Numbered from the stretch's first letter, positions 8,621 through 16,745 are shown. The stretch is 64,000 bases of DNA from Candidatus Saganbacteria bacterium (GCA_016223245.1 JACRPL010000008.1:58075-122074); one strand, 5' to 3'. Program-made: numbers and translations. Notes: generated from the letters alone by a model not told the origin.

Positions 8621-11226
8621 CTTTTTACGGCTGTGATCTTTCCTTTTCCTATTACTTTGCCTCCGCCAATAATAAGATAAACATATGTACCGGTACCGAC
8701 AGTTTGGCCTGCATCAGATTTTCCATCCCATGAAACTTCGTTGTATCCTGCGATCCCGCCGTTTTGGGTTGAAGAATATGATTTTTTGGATATTAAGTTC
8801 CCGGATAAGTCGTGGATCGTGAGCGTTATCGATGAAGCTTTTGACAGCAAGTATGAAATTGAAGTTGTTTCCGTTTGCGGGTCAAATGGGTTGGGATAGC
8901 TTAATGGCGTTCCCTGCGATACAAGGTCCTTTGAGCTTTGGACATAGATCGGAGTTACTTCATAAGTTGAGCCGTTGCCCAATGTGTCGAACGCTTCGAC
9001 AATAAGGTACACAGATCCGTCCGATAAAGGAGCTGCAGTTTCAAATGTGGAATAATAATTGGTGTCGACGTTTGCAAAAGTTAAGTTGGTTTTTGAGCTG
9101 TTTATCTTGATGCTGCCGGTCGGAGGGCCATTTATTGTATTAACTGTGATTTCGATCTTAGGGGTAGGAGAGAGAGGGTCTCCAGGATAAGGCTTAACGC
9201 CGTTTATCCTGACGCTTATAGTTGGAGTTGACTGTGCGACGGTAAAAGAATATGTAGAAAAGCTAGAAGTCGTTATGTTGCCTGCTGCGTCAGTCGTCCT
9301 GATCGAAATAGTATGCGAGCCGCGGCTCAAAGCTGACGGGATCCTTATGTAAAAAGCTTCGTTTGTCGAATTAAAGGCGCCATCAACCGCTTCTGCGGAA
9401 ATAAAGCTCCCGCTGTCGACGCGGAATTCAACATTTGCAACCCCTGACTCATCAGTTGATATTCCATTAAGTGTCGGCAGGAGATCCGTTGTTGTGTTGC
9501 TTGGAAGCGGGGTTACACTTACAGTCGGCGGGGTTGCGTCGATGGAACTGCTATTAGTATTAAATGAAAACACATAATTGGAATCCATCGCGCTTGATCC
9601 TTCATCCAGAACATTTGACTTGAGTACTGTAACTGTATATGTGGTATCAATAGTAAAGTTTGGATGGGAAATGGTCAATATCGTATTGCTTGAATCAAAG
9701 TTTGCAGTCAATGTGCCGACAGACGGGCTAATACTAACCCATGCGGCGGGGTTGCTCGTCGACATCCGCTTATTGAATGTTAGGACGATCGGCTTGTTTA
9801 ACGGCGCGCCGCTCTCTCCGCTTGTAGGCATGTTCGACCTCACTGCGGGAGGCGCGCCCGGAATATACGGATAAGTATACGTAAAATTATTCAAGCTTGA
9901 TGAGCCAAGCCAAAAGCTTTCCAAGAATTCTTTTGGCACTACTCCCTCGGAGCTTATCGAGTCGCGCGCAGACTCATAAAAAGGCTTGTCATTTGAATCC
10001 CGACCAATCGTTTTATAAAAAGACTTGATATATCCGTTCGTGTAGATCTTATATATGGAATATCCCGTCGGGAATTGGACTGCGGGACCTTGCCTTACGT
10101 ATGAGATATTGTTAATATCGCGCTTGTAATTATCTGTAATATGTCCGGATATGACCGCGGCTACAAGGGGATAGCCATTAGTATCCTTTATTGCCTCAAT
10201 TGTCGACCTAAAAGCAGTATCGTTATCTATTACGACGACCCCGCCTTCTACAGTAGGGATAGTCAGCGGATAGTCTTTAAGAGTAGAACCGTTAACGCTT
10301 ACGCTGCGGAAATCGTAGCATGGAAAACTTGAAAATACGAAAGTTTTAATTGCTTCGGTTGTAATAAGGTTCCGCGCAATATCCGTGTTTATATGTCCGC
10401 TTGCATCGCTTGGCTTTTTGACCGAATCGAGGAACACGAAATTATAGTGGTTATACGCGAAACTGTAATTCAATACCGAATTCGCGTCTTTGCTTGCCGC
10501 GTTATATCCGTAATGGGTTTCAAGGCTTACAGGGTCTGTTAATAATTTAAATCCATTCGTTATCCAATCCGTTGTAAAAGTTGCTTTTTTATCCTGGTAT
10601 CCCGGGACAGCTAAATATTTGAAAGCATAATTTGGGAGGTCGCTTGCGCCATTCAATGAATCAAGTTTCGTCTTAAGATTTGTCCCAATTTGGTCCCCGT
10701 AAGCATTAGAGCTCTCCGCCAAGTTGCCGTTTATTACGGTAAAGGCAACGCCCTTGGCATTGATATCGGAAACTTCCGACGTGACGATGCTTTGGCAAAG
10801 ATTGTATGGGGATCCGCGGCCGCTTACAGTAGCCGCTTTTCCTTCGGCATAGCGGATATCATTTAACACCGCGAAACTGAAAAGGTAATCGCCTGTCGGC
10901 TTTGAAAGAGTCGTTGCTGTATTATTGGGCCCTTTTGAGCTCCCTGATTTTACCCTATATGAGTATAAATTGTTCGGGTTGAGGCCGCTTACTACAGCGT
11001 AATGGTATTTTGTCGCGCCTTCGACTGTGACAATGGACGAAAAATTCCCGATACCATATTCGATCTCTGTTGTCGAGGCTTCATCGGTCGTCGTCCATGT
11101 TACAATAAAAGAGGAATCCGTTATGGTCGTAAGCTCTTCGTTGGAGATGATTGCCGCATTTGCGCAAATGACAAATGACAAATGACAAATGACAAACAAT
11201 GTAATTATTAAAATTAATTTTTTCAT
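8617..11226 (-). CDS. Secreted multidomain protein: degenerate metallophosphoesterase fold, Ig-like domains, YPNPF C-terminal domain
   Basis: Signal peptide ~1-25, whose coding sequence contains heptanucleotide repeats. Residues ~30-105 form a fibronectin/purple-acid-phosphatase-N-like domain (SSFIVTWTTTDEASTTEIEY). Residues ~115-395 follow the calcineurin-phosphoesterase layout, but most metal ligands are lost: first Asp kept (LNDIR, D123), GD changed to GN (N169), GNHD to GYQD (211-213), catalytic His to Ser (301), GHxH to GHIT (362-365). Then an SbsA/Big_5-like domain (~465-560), further Ig-like domains, and a FlgD-like C-terminal domain from YPNPF (~777) to the end, resembling type IX-type sorting domains. 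Probably exported to the surface as a binding or structural protein, not an enzyme. Confidence 0.75.
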   Translation of the reverse strand: MKKLILIITLFVICHLSFVICANAAIISNEELTTITDSSFIVTWTTTDEASTTEIEYGIGNFSSIVTVEGATKYHYAVVSGLNPNNLYSYRVKSGSSKGPNNTATTLSKPTGDYLFSFAVLNDIRYAEGKAATVSGRGSPYNLCQSIVTSEVSDINAKGVAFTVINGNLAESSNAYGDQIGTNLKTKLDSLNGASDLPNYAFKYLAVPGYQDKKATFTTDWITNGFKLLTDPVSLETHYGYNAASKDANSVLNYSFAYNHYNFVFLDSVKKPSDASGHINTDIARNLITTEAIKTFVFSSFPCYDFRSVSVNGSTLKDYPLTIPTVEGGVVVIDNDTAFRSTIEAIKDTNGYPLVAAVISGHITDNYKRDINNISYVRQGPAVQFPTGYSIYKIYTNGYIKSFYKTIGRDSNDKPFYESARDSISSEGVVPKEFLESFWLGSSSLNNFTYTYPYIPGAPPAVRSNMPTSGESGAPLNKPIVLTFNKRMSTSNPAAWVSISPSVGTLTANFDSSNTILTISHPNFTIDTTYTVTVLKSNVLDEGSSAMDSNYVFSFNTNSSSIDATPPTVSVTPLPSNTTTDLLPTLNGISTDESGVANVEFRVDSGSFISAEAVDGAFNSTNEAFYIRIPSALSRGSHTISIRTTDAAGNITTSSFSTYSFTVAQSTPTISVRINGVKPYPGDPLSPTPKIEITVNTINGPPTGSIKINSSKTNLTFANVDTNYYSTFETAAPLSDGSVYLIVEAFDTLGNGSTYEVTPIYVQSSKDLVSQGTPLSYPNPFDPQTETTSISYLLSKASSITLTIHDLSGNLISKKSYSSTQNGGIAGYNEVSWDGKSDAGQTVGTGTYVYLIIGGGKVIGKGKITAVKR
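11165..11199. repeat. Heptanucleotide tandem repeat (AAATGAC)n in signal-peptide codons
   Basis: Four near-perfect copies of a 7-bp unit (CAAATGA) lie inside the start of the 869-residue secreted protein gene, where they encode the repeated CHLSFVI/FVIC residues of its signal peptide. The period is not a multiple of three. Confidence 0.8.
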
Positions 11227-11236
11227 TTCATTTCCT

Positions 11237-13177
11237 TTAAAATTTATACGAGATCCCCAATGTCTGGATGAATTTTATGTCCGATATCGCAAGGCTCTTT
11301 TTACCCGATGAATCGGCCGGTTTGCCCGAATAAGCCGCTGCACTCGAAAGCAAATCTAAATGCGAAAGATAATCTATTGTCCATGAGTCTTTTTTGAGCG
11401 AGAAGCTGTAATAGGCCATCTTGCTTAGGTCTATATTATTTACATCTACTTGAAGGGTGTTTATTATCGGCAGCAGATCGAATCCAATGGCATCGCCAAG
11501 TTCATATCCCCACAAATTCACATAGGAACCCAGGTCCAGCTTTGCCGGCAAAACTTTATATTTGAAGGCGCTATTGATCGTATTGAGCGTTGCCGCATCG
11601 GCTCCGACAATTGTCGGCTTTGTAAGCAAAACTGTCCCAAATCTGATCCAAATTGGCATGAAAAAAAATTGGCTTTCAAATCCCAGCCTGATAAGGTTCA
11701 GATTGCTTATTGTAGATGTCGTGTTGTTGCCAAGAGCAAGAGAGAGCGGGGTTTGGTTCTGTTCATAATCTATTGCAACAAGGAAAGGCTTTTTGATGGC
11801 AACCCCTATCCGCATTTTTTGGGGGATCTTATATGTTTTTTCGGGTTCAAGCGACAATTTGGCGCCGCTTATTTCGGTTGTTGTTGTCCATGTGTCAAGA
11901 AAAGGCGCCCAGGCAGATGTTTGGCCCGGTTGGAGCAGGGATGCAGCCCCCGAAGTGTTAAAATCCCGGTAATTTATGTATGATGCGATCCCGTTGCCTT
12001 TCATGCTTAGGGCTGCGCTCCCAAAATTTTCAAGCGCCAATCCGACGGTTACCCAATCCGAAAAATCATACATAAACCCAATGTCCGTTCTTAGAGTATT
12101 TCCGGAATAATATCCCGTGTACCTTGCGTCAGCGACCACGTCGCCTGACGGCAAAGTTATCTGTTTTCTCGTATATCCACTTTGCGCGCCGTATTTATCA
12201 GGGTCTGAAAGCCATTTTGCTCCGGCAGTTGCATCTGTTGGATCGAAATTGGGCAGATAAAAGAATTGGTCGGGAGCATCGGAGTTCACAACCGACCTGA
12301 TATCGTTCGCTATTTGAGCGGTTGCGCTTATCGGGAACATGTTCAACCCGGCATAGAATTTTCCGAATTGCGAAGCAATGGTCGCGATATACGGCGCCTG
12401 GATATCTATATTATTCCTGATCTCGGTCAGGTTTGTAAAAGGGATAACAGCTTCCTGCGACAAGAACCCGCTCCAGAGGGGGGATACTGTTTCGGGGGTA
12501 GTGACGATGCCTCCGGATGTGAAAGTATAGCCCATTTTCCCTCCGCTTGTGATCGCCATGTTCCCCAAGGTCTGTCCATATAGGTTCGTTGCCATTTTTG
12601 CGGTTGTCGGAAAATTCCCGGAAATGTCGAGTTCGCCGCCAATTGGGGCGCGGGAGGAAAAACCAACAGTTATCCAGTCATTCACTCTTTGTGCTGTTGC
12701 AAAATTGATCCCTGTAATGCTTGTCGAATAGTTTAGGCTGCTGCTCAATTGGATCTCTTTTGTCGATATTCCAGTTCCTATAGCGCTCGGAGCCCTGAAG
12801 AAAATGCCGTATCTTATCGGGGTTGCGGTCGTAGATCCCGTTGTCGACCCAAGTTCGGATGTCCCGGAAAGTTCGCCATAGTTTGTTGTTTTCAGGATAT
12901 TATAGTTTCCCGAAGCCGTTGAATATGAAAGGGAAGTATCTGATAATTTTTCTTTGCCGAGAGAGGCAGGGTTCCAAAGTATGCTTTTTGTGCCGTAATC
13001 GAGGGCGCTAAAGTAGTTTCCCATCCCGATGATAGGATCTTCAGATGGAGATAGCCTAAGGTTTATCAGCCCGTATGGGTAATTGACGGTCTCCCCATAG
13101 CTTGTTGATTGAAAAATCGATGCGCAAAAGACCGCCAATAGCAATAACGAAATGAATAAAAAATTTTTCTGCCGCAT
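11237..13177 (-). CDS. Predicted outer-membrane beta-barrel protein (PorV/FadL-like)
   Basis: 646 residues from the ATG at 13177 (MRQKNFLF); a longer reading from 13213 would run into the coaE promoter. Signal peptide FLFISLLLLAVFCASIFQSTSYG is followed by a PorV-like beginning, PIIGMGNYFSALDYGTKSIL then WNPASLGKE, and by long alternating polar/hydrophobic strands to a terminal aromatic-ending strand (TLGISYKF), as expected for an outer-membrane barrel. First gene of the operon with the phosphoesterase-like and barrel-SLH proteins (10-nt gap to the next gene). Two barrels and a secreted Ig protein in one operon suggest an envelope or export assembly. Cargo unknown. Confidence 0.7.
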   Translation of the reverse strand: MRQKNFLFISLLLLAVFCASIFQSTSYGETVNYPYGLINLRLSPSEDPIIGMGNYFSALDYGTKSILWNPASLGKEKLSDTSLSYSTASGNYNILKTTNYGELSGTSELGSTTGSTTATPIRYGIFFRAPSAIGTGISTKEIQLSSSLNYSTSITGINFATAQRVNDWITVGFSSRAPIGGELDISGNFPTTAKMATNLYGQTLGNMAITSGGKMGYTFTSGGIVTTPETVSPLWSGFLSQEAVIPFTNLTEIRNNIDIQAPYIATIASQFGKFYAGLNMFPISATAQIANDIRSVVNSDAPDQFFYLPNFDPTDATAGAKWLSDPDKYGAQSGYTRKQITLPSGDVVADARYTGYYSGNTLRTDIGFMYDFSDWVTVGLALENFGSAALSMKGNGIASYINYRDFNTSGAASLLQPGQTSAWAPFLDTWTTTTEISGAKLSLEPEKTYKIPQKMRIGVAIKKPFLVAIDYEQNQTPLSLALGNNTTSTISNLNLIRLGFESQFFFMPIWIRFGTVLLTKPTIVGADAATLNTINSAFKYKVLPAKLDLGSYVNLWGYELGDAIGFDLLPIINTLQVDVNNIDLSKMAYYSFSLKKDSWTIDYLSHLDLLSSAAAYSGKPADSSGKKSLAISDIKFIQTLGISYKF

Positions 13178-13195
13178 CAAAATAATGATATGTTG

Positions 13196-13201
13196 TATAA
13201 T
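13196..13201 (+). promoter_or_regulatory. -10 box of coaE (TATAAT)
   Basis: Perfect TATAAT 12 nt before the favoured coaE ATG (13214), with no Shine-Dalgarno between; suggests an almost leaderless mRNA. It overlaps the upstream side of the divergent barrel gene. Confidence 0.55.
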
Positions 13202-13236
13202 GTCAAATGTCAAATGTCAAATGCCAAATGCCAAAT
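13202..13236. repeat. Heptanucleotide repeat at the coaE start
   Basis: Five units of the TGTCAAA/TGCCAAA type run across the possible start codons of coaE (13190, 13214), giving the N-terminal residues KCQMSNAKCQ when translated. Confidence 0.75.
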
Positions 13237-13843
13237 CATCGGATTAACGGGGCCGATAGGCTCGGGAAAATCGGAAGCGGCAAAGATTTTTAAACGCGCC
13301 GGAGCTTTGTTGATAGAAGCAGATCATGTAGGCCACAACCTATATGTTCCCCAATCAAAAGTTTGGGGACAGATCGTCAAAGCGTTCGGGTCTGTTGTGC
13401 TTGGAAGCGAGGGAAGGGTCAATCGAAAAAAACTTGGAGAGATAGTTTTTGCCGACCCAAAGAAACTTGATATCCTTAATAGAATTACTCACCCTTTAAT
13501 TATGCAAGAGATAAAAAAAGAAATTGCAAGTTGTGAGTTGTCAGTTGTTAGTTGTAAGTTGATTATCGTTGACGCAGCTCTCCCGCAATTGTTTGAAGGT
13601 TTAGTTGATCGGGTAATTCTCATAACGGCCACAAAAGAGAAAAGGCTTAAACGTCTGATAAAAAAGGGTTTGGAGAAAAACATGGCCCAAAAAAGGATCT
13701 CTTTGCAAATGGCCGCAAAAGAATATTTGGATATTGCAGATATTGTCATTGAGAATAATGGGCCATTGAAGCAGTTCAAAGAAAAAATTAAACAGGTTCT
13801 AGCCAGTAATTCAATAATTGGTAATAATTCTCGACAAAATTAG
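13214..13843 (+). CDS. coaE: Dephospho-CoA kinase
   Basis: Final step of coenzyme A synthesis: ATP-dependent phosphorylation of dephospho-CoA. P-loop GPIGSGKSEAA lies near the N-terminus, followed by family stretches EADHVGHNLY, FAD(P)KKLDILNRITHPLI and IVDAALP-LFE. About 209 residues from the ATG at 13214, normal for the family; an ATG at 13190 would place the start upstream of the -10 box. A second heptanucleotide repeat (13526-13562) sits in frame in the gene and encodes an extra C/S/V-rich stretch between the HPLI helix and the VDAALP strand, where the family shows length variation. Confidence 0.92.
   Translation: MSNAKCQIIGLTGPIGSGKSEAAKIFKRAGALLIEADHVGHNLYVPQSKVWGQIVKAFGSVVLGSEGRVNRKKLGEIVFADPKKLDILNRITHPLIMQEIKKEIASCELSVVSCKLIIVDAALPQLFEGLVDRVILITATKEKRLKRLIKKGLEKNMAQKRISLQMAAKEYLDIADIVIENNGPLKQFKEKIKQVLASNSIIGNNSRQN
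13526..13562. repeat. Degenerate heptanucleotide repeat inside coaE
   Basis: Units AGTTGTG, AGTTGTC, AGTTGTT, AGTTGTA in tandem; STRR-like. Read through in frame as ASCELSVVSCKL without breaking the gene. Confidence 0.8.
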
Positions 13844-13862
13844 GGGTTACCGCTTCTTTAAA

Positions 13863-14057
13863 TTATAAATCCATGAGACCGGTTAGGAAGCGAATATTTT
13901 CCGAAGGGTTTTTAAAACGATCGATTTTTTGAGTAGTTTTGATAACGGTAGAATCAGCTCCGCCCAAGCAATCTTTGAGAAAGCCCTTTTCTTGGGCATA
14001 GAGGACGATTTTATGGAAAGCTTTGTCGATCCGGCAAATCATCATCAAAAGATACAT
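13863..14057 (-). CDS. Small hypothetical ORF, doubtful
   Basis: A 64-residue ORF with protein-like composition (RIDKAFHKIVLYAQEKG, GGADSTVIKTTQKIDRF) but no family I recognise and no Shine-Dalgarno. Its start overlaps head-on with the ORF at 14023-14265 on the other strand, so at most one of the two is likely to be fully real. Upstream in the same frame the sequence becomes a Ser-rich antisense of an acidic ORF. It could be the remnant of a longer gene. The 13844-14292 interval holds nothing else that I can support. Confidence 0.25.
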   Translation of the reverse strand: MYLLMMICRIDKAFHKIVLYAQEKGFLKDCLGGADSTVIKTTQKIDRFKNPSENIRFLTGLMDL

Positions 14058-14265
14058 TGAGGAAGAAGCGGAAGAGGATATGGAGATTGATCAACTCTTC
14101 GAGCTGATAATTCGAATTCAAATTCATGGCCTCCTTGAGGAAAAGTATTTTAAACATCAGGACAGGATCAAAGGCGTGCTGACCGGTTTTTATGAGACCG
14201 AGTTAGCAACATACCTTTGCGCCCATGTTGGCCTTGTGATGTCCATGCTGGATATATTTCGTTAG
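14023..14265 (+). CDS. Small hypothetical acidic protein, doubtful
   Basis: 80-residue ORF from a TTG (no ATG in frame before the acidic run). The sequence is charged and helical in look (YIEEEAEEDMEIDQLFEL, HQDRIKGVLTGFYETEL) with no signal peptide or known motif. The acidic, helix-prone composition argues for this strand over the Ser-rich antisense. No Shine-Dalgarno. Lies between coaE and the convergent histidine kinase. Confidence 0.3.
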   Translation: MSIRQIIIKRYIEEEAEEDMEIDQLFELIIRIQIHGLLEEKYFKHQDRIKGVLTGFYETELATYLCAHVGLVMSMLDIFR

Positions 14266-14292
14266 ATCCGGGCTGGAATTTCAAGAACACGC

Positions 14293-15502
14293 CTATTTTT
14301 TTAATATGACGATAAAAGCCGATCCCTTGCCTTCTTTGCTTTTGACAAAAACCTTGCCGTGGTGGGCGTCGACAACCCATTTGACGATCGCAAGCCCTAA
14401 GCCCGAACCCTCGCCTTTTCCTTGCTCAATGCGATAAAAGGCATCAAAAATATTTTTCTGCAATTCTTTTTTTATGCCAATGCCGTTATCGGAAACTTCA
14501 AAGATGAATTCTTTCCCGGTGGATCTCAAATTTATTTGTATCTTGCCGTCAGGCGCCGTATTTTTAGCCGCATTTTCAAGCAAATTATTAATGGCTTTTT
14601 TTATCTGGTCCGGATCCGCTTTCAATCCCGAGTCGTCGGGAAGATTTAATGTGATGTTCTTTGTCGGATATCTTTTCTTGAGATGCGATGCCGCATTTGT
14701 TATGAGTTCCGAAAGATCAAAAGTTCTCTTGTTTAATTTTTCGGTCCCGCCTCGGCTCCTAAAGATCAGCAGAAGATTTGAAACGAGCTTGTCCATCCAA
14801 TCGGCTTCATTTTTTATTTCAGTCAGCGTTTCGCGGCAGTCATCGGGCGAAAGGGGGGGAGCGCAGCGCGACTTCGGCGATCCCGGAAATTACGGATAAA
14901 GGGGTGCGCAGCTCGTGCGACGCAAAACTCAAAAATCTTTGCTGTTTTTTTACCAGATCAACAGAGATAAGGGCATTTATCCCAAGCCATAATGCCGCTA
15001 TCGTGGCGAAAGTCAGGATCGAAAGTATCCCTAAAAGGATGTCAAAATTATGGTACAGCGGGGAAGTTGTTATCCCAAAGATCGCATAGCCGAGGCTGTT
15101 GCCCGCGTCGATAATTTCTCTTTGGTATACTTTGAGCTTTAAATTGTTTTCGAATTCCACATCTTTTAATACGTCGTCTTCATTTTTAAAAAAAGGAAGC
15201 GAATTATGCTTTAAGCTAGGAGATCGGGCCAGAAGGTCGCCGTCCTTGCCCATGAATTGGACCAGAATTCCCGATGAAGTGAATTCATTCTTTGTGGTGG
15301 AAAAAATATAGTCCTTCGGATCTTTCAGGAATAAATTCGGATTTTTACCTATCTCGACCAGCACATTGTCGGCTGATTTGATGAGCCTTAATTCGGTGTT
15401 TTCAAGCGTGCTGTTTTTGAAATAAAAAAATAGCGACAAATTTGAAAAAACGATTATAATTGATAAAAACAATGTGAACCAAGGGGCTATCTTTATTCGC
15501 AT
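14293..15502 (-). pseudogene. Sensor histidine kinase split by a frameshift at a 7-bp homopolymer
   Basis: Two ORFs form one two-component sensor. The upstream piece (14840-15502) has two transmembrane helices (~10-28 and ~155-178) enclosing an extracytoplasmic region and ends just after the phosphoacceptor motif SFASHELRTPLS (His ~196). The downstream piece (14293-14796) carries the ATPase domain: N box NNLLENAAKN, DNGIGI and GSGLGLAIVKW. The reading frame is lost at G7 on the plus strand (14853-14859, C7 in the coding sense). With C6 the frame reads on as LRSPLSPDDCRETLTEI into MDKLVSNLLLI, restoring the usual dimerisation helix. The start overlaps the response regulator by 10 nt. Either a sequencing/assembly indel, phase variation or true inactivation. 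Confidence 0.88.
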
Positions 15503-16161
15503 AATCTGAACCCGACCCCGTGGACCGTTTGGATGAGGTTTTTTTTATGCCCTTTGTCTATCTTATCCCGAAGATATTTAATGTAAACGTCGACGATGTT
15601 GCTTTCCGGTGAGAAATCGTATCCCCAAACATTTTCCAAAATAAGCGTCTTTGATACGACTTTATTCGGGTTTCGCATTAAATATTTTAATAATTTGAAT
15701 TCCGTTGTGGAAAGTTTTATCTCTTCCGGACCTCTTTTTACTGTATGCGATCCGGGATCCAGCGTGAGATCGCCGATCTTTAAAGTTTCGAAATGGATGC
15801 CCCGATCTCTTCTTGTAAGTGCGCGTATCCGCGCCAGAAGCTCCTCGAAAGAGAATGGTTTTGTCAAATAGTCATCGGCTCCGGCATCGAGGCCTTTTAT
15901 TTTATCTTCAACCGCGTCTTTCGCTGTGAGCATAATGATCTTTGAAGGATCCGGTCTTGTTTTCAATTTTTTTGCGATAGTTATCCCATCAAGTTTTGGG
16001 AGCATTACATCGAGGATAACAAGCTCGTATTTTCCATCCTGCGCCATAAATAGGCCGTCTTCACCATTTAATGCGGAATCAACAGTATGGCCTTCGCTTT
16101 TGAGCCCTTTTTTTATGAATTTGACAATCTTTTCTTCGTCTTCAACTATGAGGATCTTCAC
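15493..16161 (-). CDS. OmpR/PhoB-family response regulator
   Basis: 222 residues: receiver domain (1-~120) with acidic pocket EDEE, phosphoacceptor in VILDVMLPKLDG, Thr/Lys switch residues in IIMLTAKD and YLTKPFSFEELLAR; winged-helix DNA-binding domain (~130-222) with LSTTEFKLLKYLMRNPNKVV and VDVYIKYLRDKID then TVHGVGFRL. Partner of the split kinase downstream. The start is a GTG only 6 nt after a TATAAT box, so the message is probably leaderless. The signal and target genes cannot be told. Confidence 0.93.
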   Translation of the reverse strand: MKILIVEDEEKIVKFIKKGLKSEGHTVDSALNGEDGLFMAQDGKYELVILDVMLPKLDGITIAKKLKTRPDPSKIIMLTAKDAVEDKIKGLDAGADDYLTKPFSFEELLARIRALTRRDRGIHFETLKIGDLTLDPGSHTVKRGPEEIKLSTTEFKLLKYLMRNPNKVVSKTLILENVWGYDFSPESNIVDVYIKYLRDKIDKGHKKNLIQTVHGVGFRLCE

Positions 16162-16167
16162 ATAATA

Positions 16168-16173
16168 ATTATA
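16168..16173 (-). promoter_or_regulatory. -10 box of the response-regulator operon
   Basis: TATAAT on the minus strand, 6 nt before the GTG start at 16161; no Shine-Dalgarno in between. Confidence 0.5.
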
Positions 16174-16177
16174 TCAT

Positions 16178-16290
16178 ACCTCACCCCCTGTCCCCCTCTC
16201 CACTTCGTAGAGAGGGGGGGGGATCAATGAAGAAGGTTTCGAATATAGTTCTCCCTCTCCATTTATGGAGAGGGAGTTAGAGGGTGAGGA
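16178..16290. repeat. GC-rich palindromic element, copy 3 (long form)
   Basis: Starts ACCTCACCCCCTGTCCCCCT and ends with GAGGGAGTTAGAGGGTGAGG. Two inner hairpins: CCCCTCTC...GAGAGGGG and CTCCCTCTCCATTTATGGAGAGGGAG (a 10-bp stem with its loop). Lies in the intergenic region between the divergent response regulator and the small exported protein gene. Confidence 0.8.
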
Positions 16291-16415
16291 AAAGAAAATT
16301 AATCAATGATAGGTTCTAATGATTTTCTAATTATTTTTTTAATAATTGTTTAATGTGTGGCCGGTATACTGGGACAATAAAAGTTTACAATTTGAAAAAC
16401 GGGAGGTGAAAACTC

Positions 16416-16616
16416 ATGAAGAAATTAGCGGTAATATTTGTAGCATTATTCGCGCTTGCGTCATTTGCATTAGCTGCAGAAACAGCGCCAGCTGCAAAAA
16501 CAGCCGATTCAACAGTAAAGGCTCCAAAAGCAAAGGTTGTTAAGGTTAAGAAGCATTTGAAAGCCCAAAAGGCGGCTCCAAAGGCTGCCCCAGTAGTAGC
16601 TCCAAAAGCCGAGTAG
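16416..16616 (+). CDS. Small exported Lys/Ala/Pro-rich protein
   Basis: 66 residues with a clear signal peptide (MKKLAVIFVALFALASFALA, cleavage near ALAAE) and a mature part of ~45 residues made almost only of Ala, Lys, Pro and Val (KAKVVKVKKHLKAQKAAPKA). Strongly basic and likely disordered. No family recognised; the layout recalls acid-shock-type or histone-tail-like periplasmic proteins, which is analogy only. A strong Shine-Dalgarno (GGGAGGTGAAA) lies ~6 nt before the ATG, and the gene is followed by its own two-hairpin terminator, so it looks like a well-expressed single-gene unit. Confidence 0.8.
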   Translation: MKKLAVIFVALFALASFALAAETAPAAKTADSTVKAPKAKVVKVKKHLKAQKAAPKAAPVVAPKAE

Positions 16617-16624
16617 TATGATGT

Positions 16625-16690
16625 GAACCTGAGACTAAAGTCTCGGTTCCGCTCGAATAAAAGCAGCAGAATTAATTCTGCTGCTTTTTT
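16625..16690 (+). terminator. Tandem hairpins ending in an intrinsic terminator
   Basis: First hairpin GAACC-GAGACT/AGTCTC-GGTTC (16625-16649). Second: perfect 11-bp inverted repeat AGCAGCAGAAT/ATTCTGCTGCT (16662-16685) followed by a T run. Ends the transcript of the small exported protein. Confidence 0.85.
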
Positions 16691-16731
16691 ATTTTAACCG
16701 CGAATTTATTCGCAGGTTTGTTTCTCCATGT

Positions 16732-16737
16732 TATAAT
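16732..16737 (+). promoter_or_regulatory. -10 box of uvrB
   Basis: TATAAT 8 nt before the uvrB ATG; TTCGCA lies 17 nt upstream as a possible -35. No Shine-Dalgarno: predicted leaderless. Confidence 0.6.
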
Positions 16738-16745
16738 TTCATCAA

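Noticed and set aside
14168..14380. Minus-strand 70-residue ORF near the kinase 3' end
   Set aside because: Overlaps the kinase ATPase domain in another frame; Arg/Gly-rich shadow.
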